Shown piece by piece: positions 31,038 to 39,548 of a stretch of DNA of 40,670 nt. Within the stretch, counting starts at the first letter, position 1, and each line of letters begins with the position of its first letter. The translations under genes and the position numbers were made by a program. The stretch covers positions 1 through 40,670 of the forward strand of contig JAJQFT010000058.1 of NCBI GenBank assembly GCA_021200975.1, read 5' to 3'. Below the pieces are notes generated by a model. It was not told where the DNA came from. It worked only from the letters and a program-made list of their open reading frames with translations, and made no database searches. This stretch comes from Bacillota bacterium. Its GTDB lineage: Bacteria; Bacillota; Clostridia; Oscillospirales; Oscillospiraceae.

Positions 31038-32987
31038 ATGAGTTCGACATTACTGGAAGATTACAGCCGCGCGCAGCGCATGGCGCAGAAGGAATACCGC
31101 CAGGCGCTCAGCCAGGGCAAGGATCCCTATCCCGCGGTTTTGGATACGCTGCTCGGCGACGAGCAGTCCCTGCCTGTGCAGGAGGTGGGGCTTGTGGAGG
31201 TGCCGCTCGAGCGCATCGTGGGCACCAAGAGCCAGGGGCGCATTTCCGCCTTCTCGCGCAGCTTCCTGCCCCTGCTGGAGCCGGGCTGTGAATTTGCGAA
31301 TAAATGGGTAAGCCTGCTTGGCTCGCATCTGGACGAGGGCATCCGCGATCCCATCCTCTGCTATGAATATCTGGGCGACTTCTATGTGCAGGAGGGCAAC
31401 AAGCGTGTGAGCATCCTGCGCTATGTAGGCGCGGTGTCGATTACGGCGAATGTCAAGCGCCTGCTGCCGAAGAAAACGGAGGAGCCGCGCATCCGCGCTT
31501 ACTACGAATTTCTGGATTTTTACCGCAATACGAAAATTTATCAGGTGCAGTTCCGCCGCCCGGGGGATTACCAGCTCCTGCTTGCCAAGCTCGGGCGCGA
31601 GCCGGGGGAGGTCTGGACGAAGGAGGAGAGCGCGCAGTTTCGCGCCTACTACCGCTATTTTCTCGATGCCTTCGCGCAGTTCCGCGATTCCTCCGGCCTG
31701 CGGCCGGAGCAGGCGCTGCTCTCGTGGCTGGAGGTGTACCCTTTCCGCAGCCTCGGCTCCATGAGCCAGAGAGAGCTGAAGAAAACCCTCGAGTCGCTTT
31801 GGGGTGAGGTGAAGGCGCTTGCGAGCGACGAGCCCGTGGAGGTGCGCACCGTCCCGGCGGGCGAGAAGCCCGCCACGGTGCTTGACCGCATCATTGCCCT
31901 TACGGCCGAGCCGCTGAAGGTCGCCTTTGTCCACTACCTCGACTTGGATACCAGCACATGGGCGACGGGGCACGATTTGGGGCGGCAGCAGCTGGAGCAG
32001 AACCTCGGCAGCCGCGTGAAGGTGCGCAGCTACTTCCATGCCGACGACGCCGAGAAGGCCGCCGCCATTCTCGACCGCGCGGTGGCGGATGGGGCGAACG
32101 TGGTATTCACCACCTCCCCGCAGCTCAGCCGCCCGACCCTGCGCGCGGCGGTGAAATATCCCGGCGTGCGCTTTCTCAACTGCTCGGTCGATACGCCCTA
32201 CCCCAGCATCCGCTCGTATTACAGCCGCGTGTATGAGGCGAAGTTCGTCACCGGCGCGATTGCCGGCGCGATGAGCAAGGGCGATACCATTGGCTACATT
32301 GGCTCCTCGCCGATTCTGGGCGTGATTGCCTCCATCAACGCCTTCGCGCTCGGCGCGGTGATGACCAATCCCAAGGCGAGGATCGACCTGCGCTGGTCGT
32401 GCCTGCCCGGCACGCCGCTGCTCGACCTGCAGCACGAGGGCATCCGCGTGATTTCCAACCGCGATGTGCCGGTGAAGGACCAGCTGCACTGGAGCTTCTG
32501 CAACTACGGTACCTATACCTTTGACGACGAGGGCAATTTGCAGGCGCTGGCCTCGCCGGTGTGGCTGTGGGGCAATTTCTATGAGAAGGTCGTGCGCTCC
32601 ATCCTCTCCGGTACATGGGATAAGCAGAAGCCCGCCGCCAAGGCGCTGAACTATTGGTGGGGCATGGACAGCGGCGTGATTGACGTGGAATTTACGAAGA
32701 ATCTCCCCGACGGCGTGCGCACGCTCGCCGAAACTCTGCGTCAGGGGCTGAAAAGCGGCACGCTCGATCCCTTCCGCCGCCGGATCATCGCGCAGGACGG
32801 CGCGGAGAAAAACGACGGCAGCAAGAGCTTCAGCGCCGAAGAGATTCTGCACATGGATTGGTTCTGCCGCAATGTTCACGGAGAGATTCCCGAATTCGAC
32901 GAGATTGTTCCCCGCGCGCAGCCGATGGTGCGCAGCCTCGGCGTGTATAAGGACCGAATTCCGCCGGAGAAGGAGGAATCGGTTTGA
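31038..32987 (+). CDS. BMP/PnrA-like ligand-binding domain protein with N-terminal ParB-like region, no signal peptide
   Basis: N-term VPLERIVGTKSQGRISAFSRSF...YLGDFYVQEGNKRVSIL is ParB-like; C-term LKVAFVHYLDLDTSTWATGHDLGRQQLEQNLG...GAIAGAMSKGDTIGYIGSSPI...WSFCNYGTYTFDDEGNL is BMP-like. Confidence 0.75.
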   Translation: MSSTLLEDYSRAQRMAQKEYRQALSQGKDPYPAVLDTLLGDEQSLPVQEVGLVEVPLERIVGTKSQGRISAFSRSFLPLLEPGCEFANKWVSLLGSHLDEGIRDPILCYEYLGDFYVQEGNKRVSILRYVGAVSITANVKRLLPKKTEEPRIRAYYEFLDFYRNTKIYQVQFRRPGDYQLLLAKLGREPGEVWTKEESAQFRAYYRYFLDAFAQFRDSSGLRPEQALLSWLEVYPFRSLGSMSQRELKKTLESLWGEVKALASDEPVEVRTVPAGEKPATVLDRIIALTAEPLKVAFVHYLDLDTSTWATGHDLGRQQLEQNLGSRVKVRSYFHADDAEKAAAILDRAVADGANVVFTTSPQLSRPTLRAAVKYPGVRFLNCSVDTPYPSIRSYYSRVYEAKFVTGAIAGAMSKGDTIGYIGSSPILGVIASINAFALGAVMTNPKARIDLRWSCLPGTPLLDLQHEGIRVISNRDVPVKDQLHWSFCNYGTYTFDDEGNLQALASPVWLWGNFYEKVVRSILSGTWDKQKPAAKALNYWWGMDSGVIDVEFTKNLPDGVRTLAETLRQGLKSGTLDPFRRRIIAQDGAEKNDGSKSFSAEEILHMDWFCRNVHGEIPEFDEIVPRAQPMVRSLGVYKDRIPPEKEESV

Positions 32988-33676
32988 AAATCTTGGTTGT
33001 GACCGATGAGGAGTACCCCGCCTTTTATGAGTCCTATCAGCCTGGGCGGCTGGATGGGTACGACCTCATCATATCCTGCGGCGACCTGAAGGCATCCTAC
33101 CTCACCTTCCTGTCGGATATGTCGCATTGCCCGGTGCTGTATGTCCATGGCAATCACGATACCGCCTACCGCAAGTGCCCGCCCGGCGGCTGCGACTGTA
33201 TCGACGACAAGGTGGTGGTCTACAATGGCGTGCGCATTCTGGGGCTGGGCGGCTGCCGCTGGTATCACCCGGGCGAGTATCAGGTCACGGAGCGGGCCAT
33301 GCGCCGCCGCATTCGGAAGCTGCGCTTCCCGCTCTGGCGCGCGAGGGGGGTCGACCTTGTCGTTACCCACGCGCCCCCGGAGGGGGTGGGCGACGCGGAG
33401 GATCCCGCGCACCGCGGCTTCGCCGCCCTGCGCGCGCTGCTGGAGAAGTACCACCCGGCCTATCTGCTGCACGGGCACGTCCACCTCAGCTATGGGGCGG
33501 ACAAGACCCGTGAGCGCGAATACGCCGGCACGCGGGTCATCAACTGCTACCAGCATTATGAGCTGGAGATTGCGGACAAGCCGCATGACCTGCGGCGGCA
33601 TGGCAGCCTGATTTGGAAAAACGGCGAGCCGGAATACGAGCCGGAGTACGGCAGGAGGGATAGCAATGGCTTTTGA
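32984..33676 (+). CDS. calcineurin-like metallophosphoesterase
   Basis: YDLIISCGDLKASYL, VLYVHGNHDT, VVTHAPPEG, LLHGHVHLSYG; TTG start overlaps the upstream stop. Confidence 0.9.
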   Translation: MKILVVTDEEYPAFYESYQPGRLDGYDLIISCGDLKASYLTFLSDMSHCPVLYVHGNHDTAYRKCPPGGCDCIDDKVVVYNGVRILGLGGCRWYHPGEYQVTERAMRRRIRKLRFPLWRARGVDLVVTHAPPEGVGDAEDPAHRGFAALRALLEKYHPAYLLHGHVHLSYGADKTREREYAGTRVINCYQHYELEIADKPHDLRRHGSLIWKNGEPEYEPEYGRRDSNGF

Positions 33677-34316
33677 GGGATATAGCCCCGAAACGGTGGA
33701 TTTTCTGTGGGGCATCCGCATGAATAACAACCGCGAGTGGTTCGCCGCGCACAAGGATGCCTATGTCCGCACCCTCTATGAGCCGACGAAGGCGCTGGCG
33801 CAGGAGCTGTTTGTGCCATTTCTCGACCGGCCGGGCAACCTTTTGAAGGTCAGCCGCATCTACCGGGATATGCGGATGCACCCGCCGGAGCCGTATAAGC
33901 AGAGCCTGTGGATTTGCATCCGGCAGGATGTCGCATGGTGGGCGGAGAATCCCTGCCTGTATTTTGAAATCAACCCCGAGGGGGTGGACTATGGCTTCTT
34001 CCTGTGGAAGATGCCCACGGCGCGCATGGAGGAATTCCGGCAGAGCATCGCCGCCCGGCCGGAGGAGTTTCTTGCCATCGTCGCGGCGGCCGAGGCGGCT
34101 GCCGGCATCCCCCTTACTGCCGAGCTGTACGCCCGGCCGAAGCCGTGTGATAATCCCGCGCTTGCGCGCTTTTTCGCGTGGAAGCAGTGCATTTCCTGCT
34201 CGGTGCATGAGGATTTTGGCGAGGGAACCTTTTCCCCCGCGCTTGCCGCGCGCGTGCGGACGCACTTTGAGCATCTGCTGCCGGTCTACGAATACTTCAC
34301 CCGCTTCCGCAGCTAG
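33666..34316 (+). CDS. DUF2461 domain-containing protein
   Basis: NREWFAAHKDAYVRTLYEP, KVSRIYRDMRMHPPEPYKQSLW, PCLYFEINPEG. Confidence 0.8.
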   Translation: MAFEGYSPETVDFLWGIRMNNNREWFAAHKDAYVRTLYEPTKALAQELFVPFLDRPGNLLKVSRIYRDMRMHPPEPYKQSLWICIRQDVAWWAENPCLYFEINPEGVDYGFFLWKMPTARMEEFRQSIAARPEEFLAIVAAAEAAAGIPLTAELYARPKPCDNPALARFFAWKQCISCSVHEDFGEGTFSPALAARVRTHFEHLLPVYEYFTRFRS

Positions 34317-34462
34317 GGAAACCCGTAAGCAAATCGCCTTTTCGCCGAAAACGCGGCTTGAAAATGGGAAATACACATAGGTTTCCTCCGCTTTCCAAAC
34401 CTTTTTGCGGCGCAAAGATAAGCAAAATCCGCTCTTGCCGATTTGTTCGGAGCTTCCCTAGC
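34312..34462. repeat. ~150-bp palindromic dispersed repeat (copy C)
   Basis: Left arm GCTAGGGAAACCCGTAAGCAAATCGCC (34312-34338) and right arm GCCGATTTGTTCGGAGCTTCCCTAGC (34437-34462); related sequence at 2941-3015 and 7751-7770. Confidence 0.65.
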
Positions 34463-34570
34463 AAGGTGCGCAAGCGAGCGGCGGAACGCCGATGCGATTG
34501 CGCTCCGCATTTCCGGGAAAAGCGGCAGGCAATCAAAGCGACGGGTCATTGGAATATAAAACAATATGCA

Positions 34571-34606
34571 AAATCGTGCCGGGGAGGTTTCTCCGGCACG
34601 ATTTTT
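34571..34606 (+). terminator. intrinsic terminator
   Basis: AAATCGTGCCGGggaggtttctCCGGCACGATTTTT. Confidence 0.85.
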
Positions 34607-34706
34607 CTGCCTTCCGGCGGGAAAATCTCCCCGGCATGGCAGTCCTTAGCAAAGCCGCGGTTCCATGCCGTATTTTTGGGAGAAGGGCCGAAAGATGAAA
34701 AAAGTC

Positions 34707-34735
34707 TTGCAGAATATGGAATAATACGGTACAAT
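34707..34735 (+). promoter_or_regulatory. sigma-A-like promoter of a candidate small RNA
   Basis: TTGCAG (34707-34712), 17-nt spacer, TACAAT (34730-34735). Confidence 0.6.
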
Positions 34736-34741
34736 TTGTAC

Positions 34742-34860
34742 AGGCGCCGGCTTGCCGGGCGGAAAAGCCAATGTACGGCACTGCAATATGGATTGGGCGC
34801 CAGCGCAGGCTGATACCCATATGGTTCTGATTTTGTGGGAAGCCTTCCTCAGCGTTTTTT
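34742..34860 (+). ncRNA. candidate ~120-nt structured RNA
   Basis: Promoter-like element upstream; GGCGCC (34743-34748)/GGCGCC (34796-34801) and CCAAT/ATTGG pairings; GCTGA...CCCA/TGGG...TCAGC then TTTTTT terminator-like end. Confidence 0.4.
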
Positions 34861-34863
34861 CGC

Positions 34864-34896
34864 AAAAAAATACCTGCTTTCCACAAAAAGCAGGTA
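34864..34896 (-). terminator. minus-strand intrinsic terminator just outside the left inverted repeat
   Basis: TACCTGCTTT-N6-AAAGCAGGTA perfect 10-bp stem; minus strand continues with 7 U (plus-strand A7 at 34864-34870). Confidence 0.85.
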
Positions 34897-34900
34897 CATA

Positions 34901-34922
34901 CTTTGCGTAGAACTATGGATTC
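34901..34922 (+). repeat. left inverted repeat (IRL)
   Basis: CTTTGCGTAGAACTATGGATTC, exact reverse complement of 36306-36327. Confidence 0.98.
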
Positions 34923-34954
34923 CAAGGAGATGCCAGTCCACGCTAATCCTCTAC

Positions 34955-34983
34955 ATTGTAACATTTATCGACAAAAAAATCAA
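34955..34983 (-). promoter_or_regulatory. outward-facing invertible promoter
   Basis: Minus strand TTGATT (34978-34983), 17-nt spacer, TGT-TACAAT (extended -10; hexamer 34955-34960). Confidence 0.65.
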
Positions 34984-35119
34984 TATATTTGCGAGCAAAT
35001 TAAAAAAATATTTTTGAGAACGACTGAAAAAACAAAAACGCCCGTGAAATCCAAAGCGTTGTCGGGCTATAAAGGGTCTGGAAAATGGTCATTGCGGGCT
35101 CAGGAAAGGAGCAATTGCA

Positions 35120-36235
35120 TTGCCTAAACGTGGCGAAAATATTCGTAAGCGGAAAGACGGGCGCTGGGAGGCTCGGTACAGGGCAGGCGTGAATTCCTCC
35201 GGGCAGGCCACTTACCGCTCCGTATATGCGAAAACCTATCGAGAGGTAAAGGCCAAGAAAGCCGAAAGACTGGGCGAAATCGCTTACATGCAGCCGCTAC
35301 AGCGCAAAAATCTACGATTTACGGAGGTGGCAGATCTGTGGATGCAAGACAGCCGATTGCACATCAAGGGATCTACGGCCTGCCGATACCGAAATCTGTT
35401 GGATTCTCATATCCTGCCACACTTCGGCGGGAGGCGCATCGATTCGATAACCACAACAGAAATCAATGCATTCCTTGCCGATAAGCTGCAATCCGGCCGT
35501 CTGGACAAGAGCGGAGGGCTTTCCCCCGCCTATGTGCGCAGTATGATGCTGGTCATCCAGGCTGTGGTTTGCTATGCGGTTGAGAATCGAATTCGCCCAC
35601 CGCTGGATACGAAAATTCACAAGCCGCAAATTGCGAAGCGCGATTTGCCTATATTGACGCCGCTGGAGCAGAGCCGACTGGTGTCCTATTGCTGTAGTGA
35701 CCCGGGGCCCACGGAAATTGGTGTTTTGCTTTCGCTCTATGCAGGTCTCCGCATAGGCGAGGTTTGCGCCTTGGAGTGGTCGGATATCGATTTTTCCACG
35801 GGCATTCTTTCCGTAAGGAAGACTGTGGCACGGGTTCGATCGCCCGAAGACGGCACACGATCTACGCTTGTGGTTACGCCGCCCAAGACGCCGTCCTCTT
35901 TTCGGGAAATTCCTCTGTGCTCATGGCTGATCCCGCTGCTGCGGCAGGCGAAGGGGCGCAGCAATTCTGGGTATGTAGTATCCACAACGGACCAGTTCGT
36001 AAGCCCCAGAACCTATGATTACCGGTACCATCGTTTGCTTGCGTGTGCGGGCGTTCCCGGCATCAACTATCACGCCCTCCGCCATACCTTCGCGACCCGG
36101 TGTATCGAAGCAGGGGCGGATGTAAAGTCGCTGAGTGAAATGCTGGGACACGCCAATGCCGCCGTTACACTGAATATCTACGTCCATACCTCTATGGAAA
36201 CAAAGCGCTCCCAGTTGGAGAAGCTGAAGCTCTAG
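35120..36235 (+). CDS. tyrosine site-specific recombinase/integrase
   Basis: N-terminal arm-type domain; catalytic GLRIGEVCALEW (Arg), HALRHTFATR, MLGHANAAVTLNIYVH (His, Tyr); TTG start with AGGAAAGGAG. Confidence 0.95.
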   Translation: MPKRGENIRKRKDGRWEARYRAGVNSSGQATYRSVYAKTYREVKAKKAERLGEIAYMQPLQRKNLRFTEVADLWMQDSRLHIKGSTACRYRNLLDSHILPHFGGRRIDSITTTEINAFLADKLQSGRLDKSGGLSPAYVRSMMLVIQAVVCYAVENRIRPPLDTKIHKPQIAKRDLPILTPLEQSRLVSYCCSDPGPTEIGVLLSLYAGLRIGEVCALEWSDIDFSTGILSVRKTVARVRSPEDGTRSTLVVTPPKTPSSFREIPLCSWLIPLLRQAKGRSNSGYVVSTTDQFVSPRTYDYRYHRLLACAGVPGINYHALRHTFATRCIEAGADVKSLSEMLGHANAAVTLNIYVHTSMETKRSQLEKLKL

Positions 36236-36258
36236 GGGTCAATTTTATGGTCAGAAAC

Positions 36259-36297
36259 AAGCCCAATCTCTTTGGCACGCTAAGAGATTGGGCTTTT
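36259..36297 (+). terminator. intrinsic terminator of the recombinase gene
   Basis: AAGCCCAATCTCTT-N9-AAGAGATTGGGCTT followed by TTTT run. Confidence 0.85.
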
Positions 36298-36305
36298 CCT
36301 GTGCA

Positions 36306-36327
36306 GAATCCATAGTTCTACGCAAAG
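36306..36327 (-). repeat. right inverted repeat (IRR)
   Basis: GAATCCATAGTTCTACGCAAAG, exact reverse complement of 34901-34922. Confidence 0.98.
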
Positions 36328-36367
36328 CTAGAATGCCACGCAGAAAATATGGGAGAGGGTTGATTTT

Positions 36368-37421
36368 ATGAAAATTAAGGTTGCCATTCTGGACAAAGAT
36401 AAAAGCTACCTCACCAGAATTGTTTCCGCATTCGGAACCAAATATGCAGAAAAATTGGAAATTTATTCTTTCACAGATGTGGATGTCGCCCTGCAAACGT
36501 TGGAAAGTGCGAGAATCGAGGTGCTGCTGGCTGGCGATACCTTTGAAATCAATACGCAAACCCTGCCCAAGCGCTGCGCGTTCGCATACATGGTAGACAC
36601 GCTGGGGATTGATAGAATTGGCGATGTTAGTGCGATATGCAAATTCCAGAAAGCAGATTTGATTTACAAGCAGATACTAAGCCTGTATGCGGAAAAAGCG
36701 AGCAATGCTCTTGGCTTCTCCGCACACGAAAATAAGGGAAATGTCCTTGTCTTCTCCTCGCCGTGCGGCGGTGTAGGCACCTCTGTCATGGCGGCGGCAT
36801 GTGCGGTTAATGCGGCTGGGAGAAATAAGAGCGTTTTGTACATCAATCTGGAAAAATTTGGCAGTGCGGATTTGTACTTTGAAGGACCTGGCCAGTACGG
36901 CATGAGTGACCTGATTTTTGCAGTTAAGAGCAGAAAGGCAAACCTTCCTCTGAAGCTCGAGGGATGTGTCCGCCAAGATGTCCGAAAGGTCTTCTATTAT
37001 GCGCAGGCGCGAAATGCTCTGGATATGATGGAGATGCGAACAGAGGAAATCCTGCGGTTGATTTCTGAATTAAAGCTTTCGGGCGAATATTATTATAGAT
37101 TTAGATTTCACGATTGATAAGGAAATGTTAAATGTTTATCGACAAGCGCAGGCCATTGTATTTGTCAGTGATGGAACCGTCGAGGCAAATACAAAAATTG
37201 ACCGGGCATTTTCGGCGCTTGCGGTGCAGGAGCAGAATGCCGATGCACCTCTGGTGAACCGAATTCAGCTGATTTATAACCGCTTTAGCAGTCAAAGCGG
37301 GCGGGTACTGGATATGCCGGGCGTTAAGACCTTGGGCGGTGCGCCAAGGTACTCCGGGGGCGGAACGCAGCAGATTATCAATCAGCTGGCAAAAATGGCG
37401 ATTTTTGACGGGCTTTTATAA
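36368..37421 (+). pseudogene. TadZ/CpaE-like pilus-assembly ATPase split by a frameshift
   Basis: ORF 36368-37117 (VFSSPCGGVGTSVMAAACAVNAA MinD-like P-loop) ends in ...LSGEYYYRFRFHD*; the +1 frame continues IIDLDFTIDKEMLNVYRQAQAIVFVSDG... to 37421. Confidence 0.8.
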
Positions 37422-37439
37422 AACAAGGGCGGTGTCAGC

Positions 37440-38678
37440 ATGGATTACGAACAGGAGCAGCAGCTTGTAGCCAATATCAAGCAGTATGTTTCCGAGAACC
37501 TTCCACTCAGCAAAATGAGTGATGAGGAGCTGGAGGAAAAGGTAGAAGAAATTGTATCACAGCGGGTAAGCGACCGCTATTGCTCAATTGAGCAGACACT
37601 ATCCATTATTCAGCAGGTATATAGTTCTATCAGAGGCTTTGGCCTGCTCGATAGCATCATAAGCGACGACACCATTACCGAGGTCATGATCAATGGCCCG
37701 GATCATATCTTCATCGAGCAAAATGGGCGCCTGTTTAAGCTGAATAAGCAGTTTGAAAACCAACGCCGACTGGAGGATGTGATTCAGCGAATCGTAGGAT
37801 TGGCTGGACGTGAAGTTAACCAGGCCAACCCAATCTGCGATACACGTCTGCCAGACGGTTCCCGCGTGAACGTGGTTTTGCCCCCGATTGCCCTGTGCGG
37901 CCCCACCCTGACGATCCGAAAATTTTCCAAGACACCCATGACGATAGAGAAGCTAATCTCCTACGGGTCCATTACACAGGAGATTGCGGATGTCTTGGAA
38001 ATGCTTGTAAAGGCGAAATACAACATCTTCATTGCGGGTGGTACTGGCAGTGGCAAGACAACGTTCCTGAATGCGCTTTCCAACTACATTCCAAAGGATG
38101 AACGCGTTATTACCATCGAGGACTCCGCCGAACTGCAAATTACGGGAGTTGACAATCTGGTGAGCATGGAAACCAGAAATGCCAACGCTTCTGGTGCCGG
38201 GCAAATCACCATTCGGGATTTGATTAAATCCTCCCTCCGTATGCGCCCGGAGCGGATTATTGTGGGCGAGGTCCGCGGCGGAGAGGCGTTGGATATGCTG
38301 CAGGCTATGAACACCGGCCATGACGGGTCGCTCTCTACCGGCCATGCTAATTCCACGCAAGATATGCTGAGCCGCTTGGAAACAATGGTGCTGCAGGGTT
38401 CTGTAGGCTTGCCGCTGGAGGCTATACGCCAGCAAATTGCGTCTGCAGTCGATATTATTATCCACCTGTCTCGTCTGCGGGATAAATCCAGAAAGACGAT
38501 GGAAATTACCGAGGTGCTTGGCTATGAAAACGGGCAGATTGTTCTCAACCCGCTGTATGTCTTCGAGGAGGACGAGAATAGCACCTTGACGAAGGTGTCC
38601 GGAAGCCTGCGACGGACGAAGAATCCGATGCGGAACACATTTAAGCTGCGTCTTTACGGAATCAAAGAGGATATCTGA
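37440..38678 (+). CDS. CpaF/TadA-family pilus assembly ATPase
   Basis: IFIAGGTGSGKTTFLNALSNYIP, ITIEDSAELQ, MRPERIIVGEVRGGEALDMLQAMNTGHDGSLSTGHAN. Confidence 0.96.
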   Translation: MDYEQEQQLVANIKQYVSENLPLSKMSDEELEEKVEEIVSQRVSDRYCSIEQTLSIIQQVYSSIRGFGLLDSIISDDTITEVMINGPDHIFIEQNGRLFKLNKQFENQRRLEDVIQRIVGLAGREVNQANPICDTRLPDGSRVNVVLPPIALCGPTLTIRKFSKTPMTIEKLISYGSITQEIADVLEMLVKAKYNIFIAGGTGSGKTTFLNALSNYIPKDERVITIEDSAELQITGVDNLVSMETRNANASGAGQITIRDLIKSSLRMRPERIIVGEVRGGEALDMLQAMNTGHDGSLSTGHANSTQDMLSRLETMVLQGSVGLPLEAIRQQIASAVDIIIHLSRLRDKSRKTMEITEVLGYENGQIVLNPLYVFEEDENSTLTKVSGSLRRTKNPMRNTFKLRLYGIKEDI

Positions 38679-38701
38679 TCTTCGTTTTGGGAGGTATGTA
38701 A

Positions 38702-39544
38702 ATGGCAAAACAGGAAAGCGGGCCACAGTATTACGTTTCCAGAATTCACACCCAAGTGTTGAATTATGACGTATATGTGATGAAGAAAACAGAGAAATTT
38801 CTATATATGCTGCTGCTATTTGCGGCGGGTGGAGCGGTTGGCCTGATATTTTATGGTGGGCTTTTCAAGGAGGATGGGAGAGCGACGCTGATGACAACCG
38901 CCAGCAATTTTGTTGTATTTGTTTTTGCGGGCATCCTTGCAATCAAGTGCTTCTTACCGACAATCACCTTGTCCCTAAAGAAAAAAAGAGCTGAAAAACT
39001 AAAGAAGCAATTCTGCGATTTTGCGGCAGCATTGACGAATGCACTGGCAAGCGGCATGAATATGACAGATGCATTACATGCTGTGTATAACGATTTGCAG
39101 TCGCAGTATTCAGACGCGGCCTACATCGTTGAGGAGATACAGGAAATCATCAACGGCGTTCATAACAATATCCCGATAGAGGACATGTTGGAGGATTTTG
39201 GAACACGTAGTGGGATCCCGGACATCTTAAATTTTGCCACCGTCTTTTCAACATGTTACCGTACCGGCGGCGATATTAAATCTGTCGTAAGACGGACGAC
39301 AGAAATCATGTCAGAAAAAATTATGATTTCGAGCGAAATTGAAACCGCCATCACATCCAATAAGATGCAAATGAACATCATGAACGTTTTGCCCATCGTG
39401 ATCGTCCTGATGATGAGAGTGATGAGCCAGGAGTTTGCAAATAGCTTTGGAACGATTATTGGCGTTGTTGGGATGACAGCAACGGTTGCGCTTACGGCTG
39501 GAGCGTATAAAATGGGACAGAAGATTATGGATATCAAGGGGTGA
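38702..39544 (+). CDS. TadB-like type II secretion F-domain membrane protein
   Basis: TM pairs around FCDFAAALTNALASGMNMTDALHAVYNDL...RTGGDIKSVVRRTTEIMSEK. Confidence 0.85.
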   Translation: MAKQESGPQYYVSRIHTQVLNYDVYVMKKTEKFLYMLLLFAAGGAVGLIFYGGLFKEDGRATLMTTASNFVVFVFAGILAIKCFLPTITLSLKKKRAEKLKKQFCDFAAALTNALASGMNMTDALHAVYNDLQSQYSDAAYIVEEIQEIINGVHNNIPIEDMLEDFGTRSGIPDILNFATVFSTCYRTGGDIKSVVRRTTEIMSEKIMISSEIETAITSNKMQMNIMNVLPIVIVLMMRVMSQEFANSFGTIIGVVGMTATVALTAGAYKMGQKIMDIKG

Positions 39545-39548
39545 GGTT

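Larger units (their letters stand above)
34901..36327. mobile_element. putative invertible element (inverton) carrying its own tyrosine recombinase and an outward promoter
   Basis: Perfect 22-bp inverted repeats flank a single complete tyrosine recombinase gene; outward promoter at one end, recombinase terminator at the other. Confidence 0.8.

Noticed and set aside
34533-34964. 143-aa minus-strand ORF
   Set aside because: No recognisable domain, crosses two terminators, the inverted repeat and the candidate RNA; probably a chance ORF.
36289-36316. Weak promoter-like TTGGGC-N17-CATAGT reading toward the Tad operon in the current orientation
   Set aside because: Only about 3/6 and 4/6 matches, and it is embedded in the recombinase terminator hairpin; not enough to call. 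If real it would weaken the OFF interpretation, so it should be tested.
34901-36327. Interpretation of the recombinase as the integrase of an integrated ICE or prophage with att sites
   Set aside because: The flanking 22-bp repeats are inverted, not direct, and enclose only the recombinase; no excisionase or conjugation genes are present. Inversion fits better than excision.
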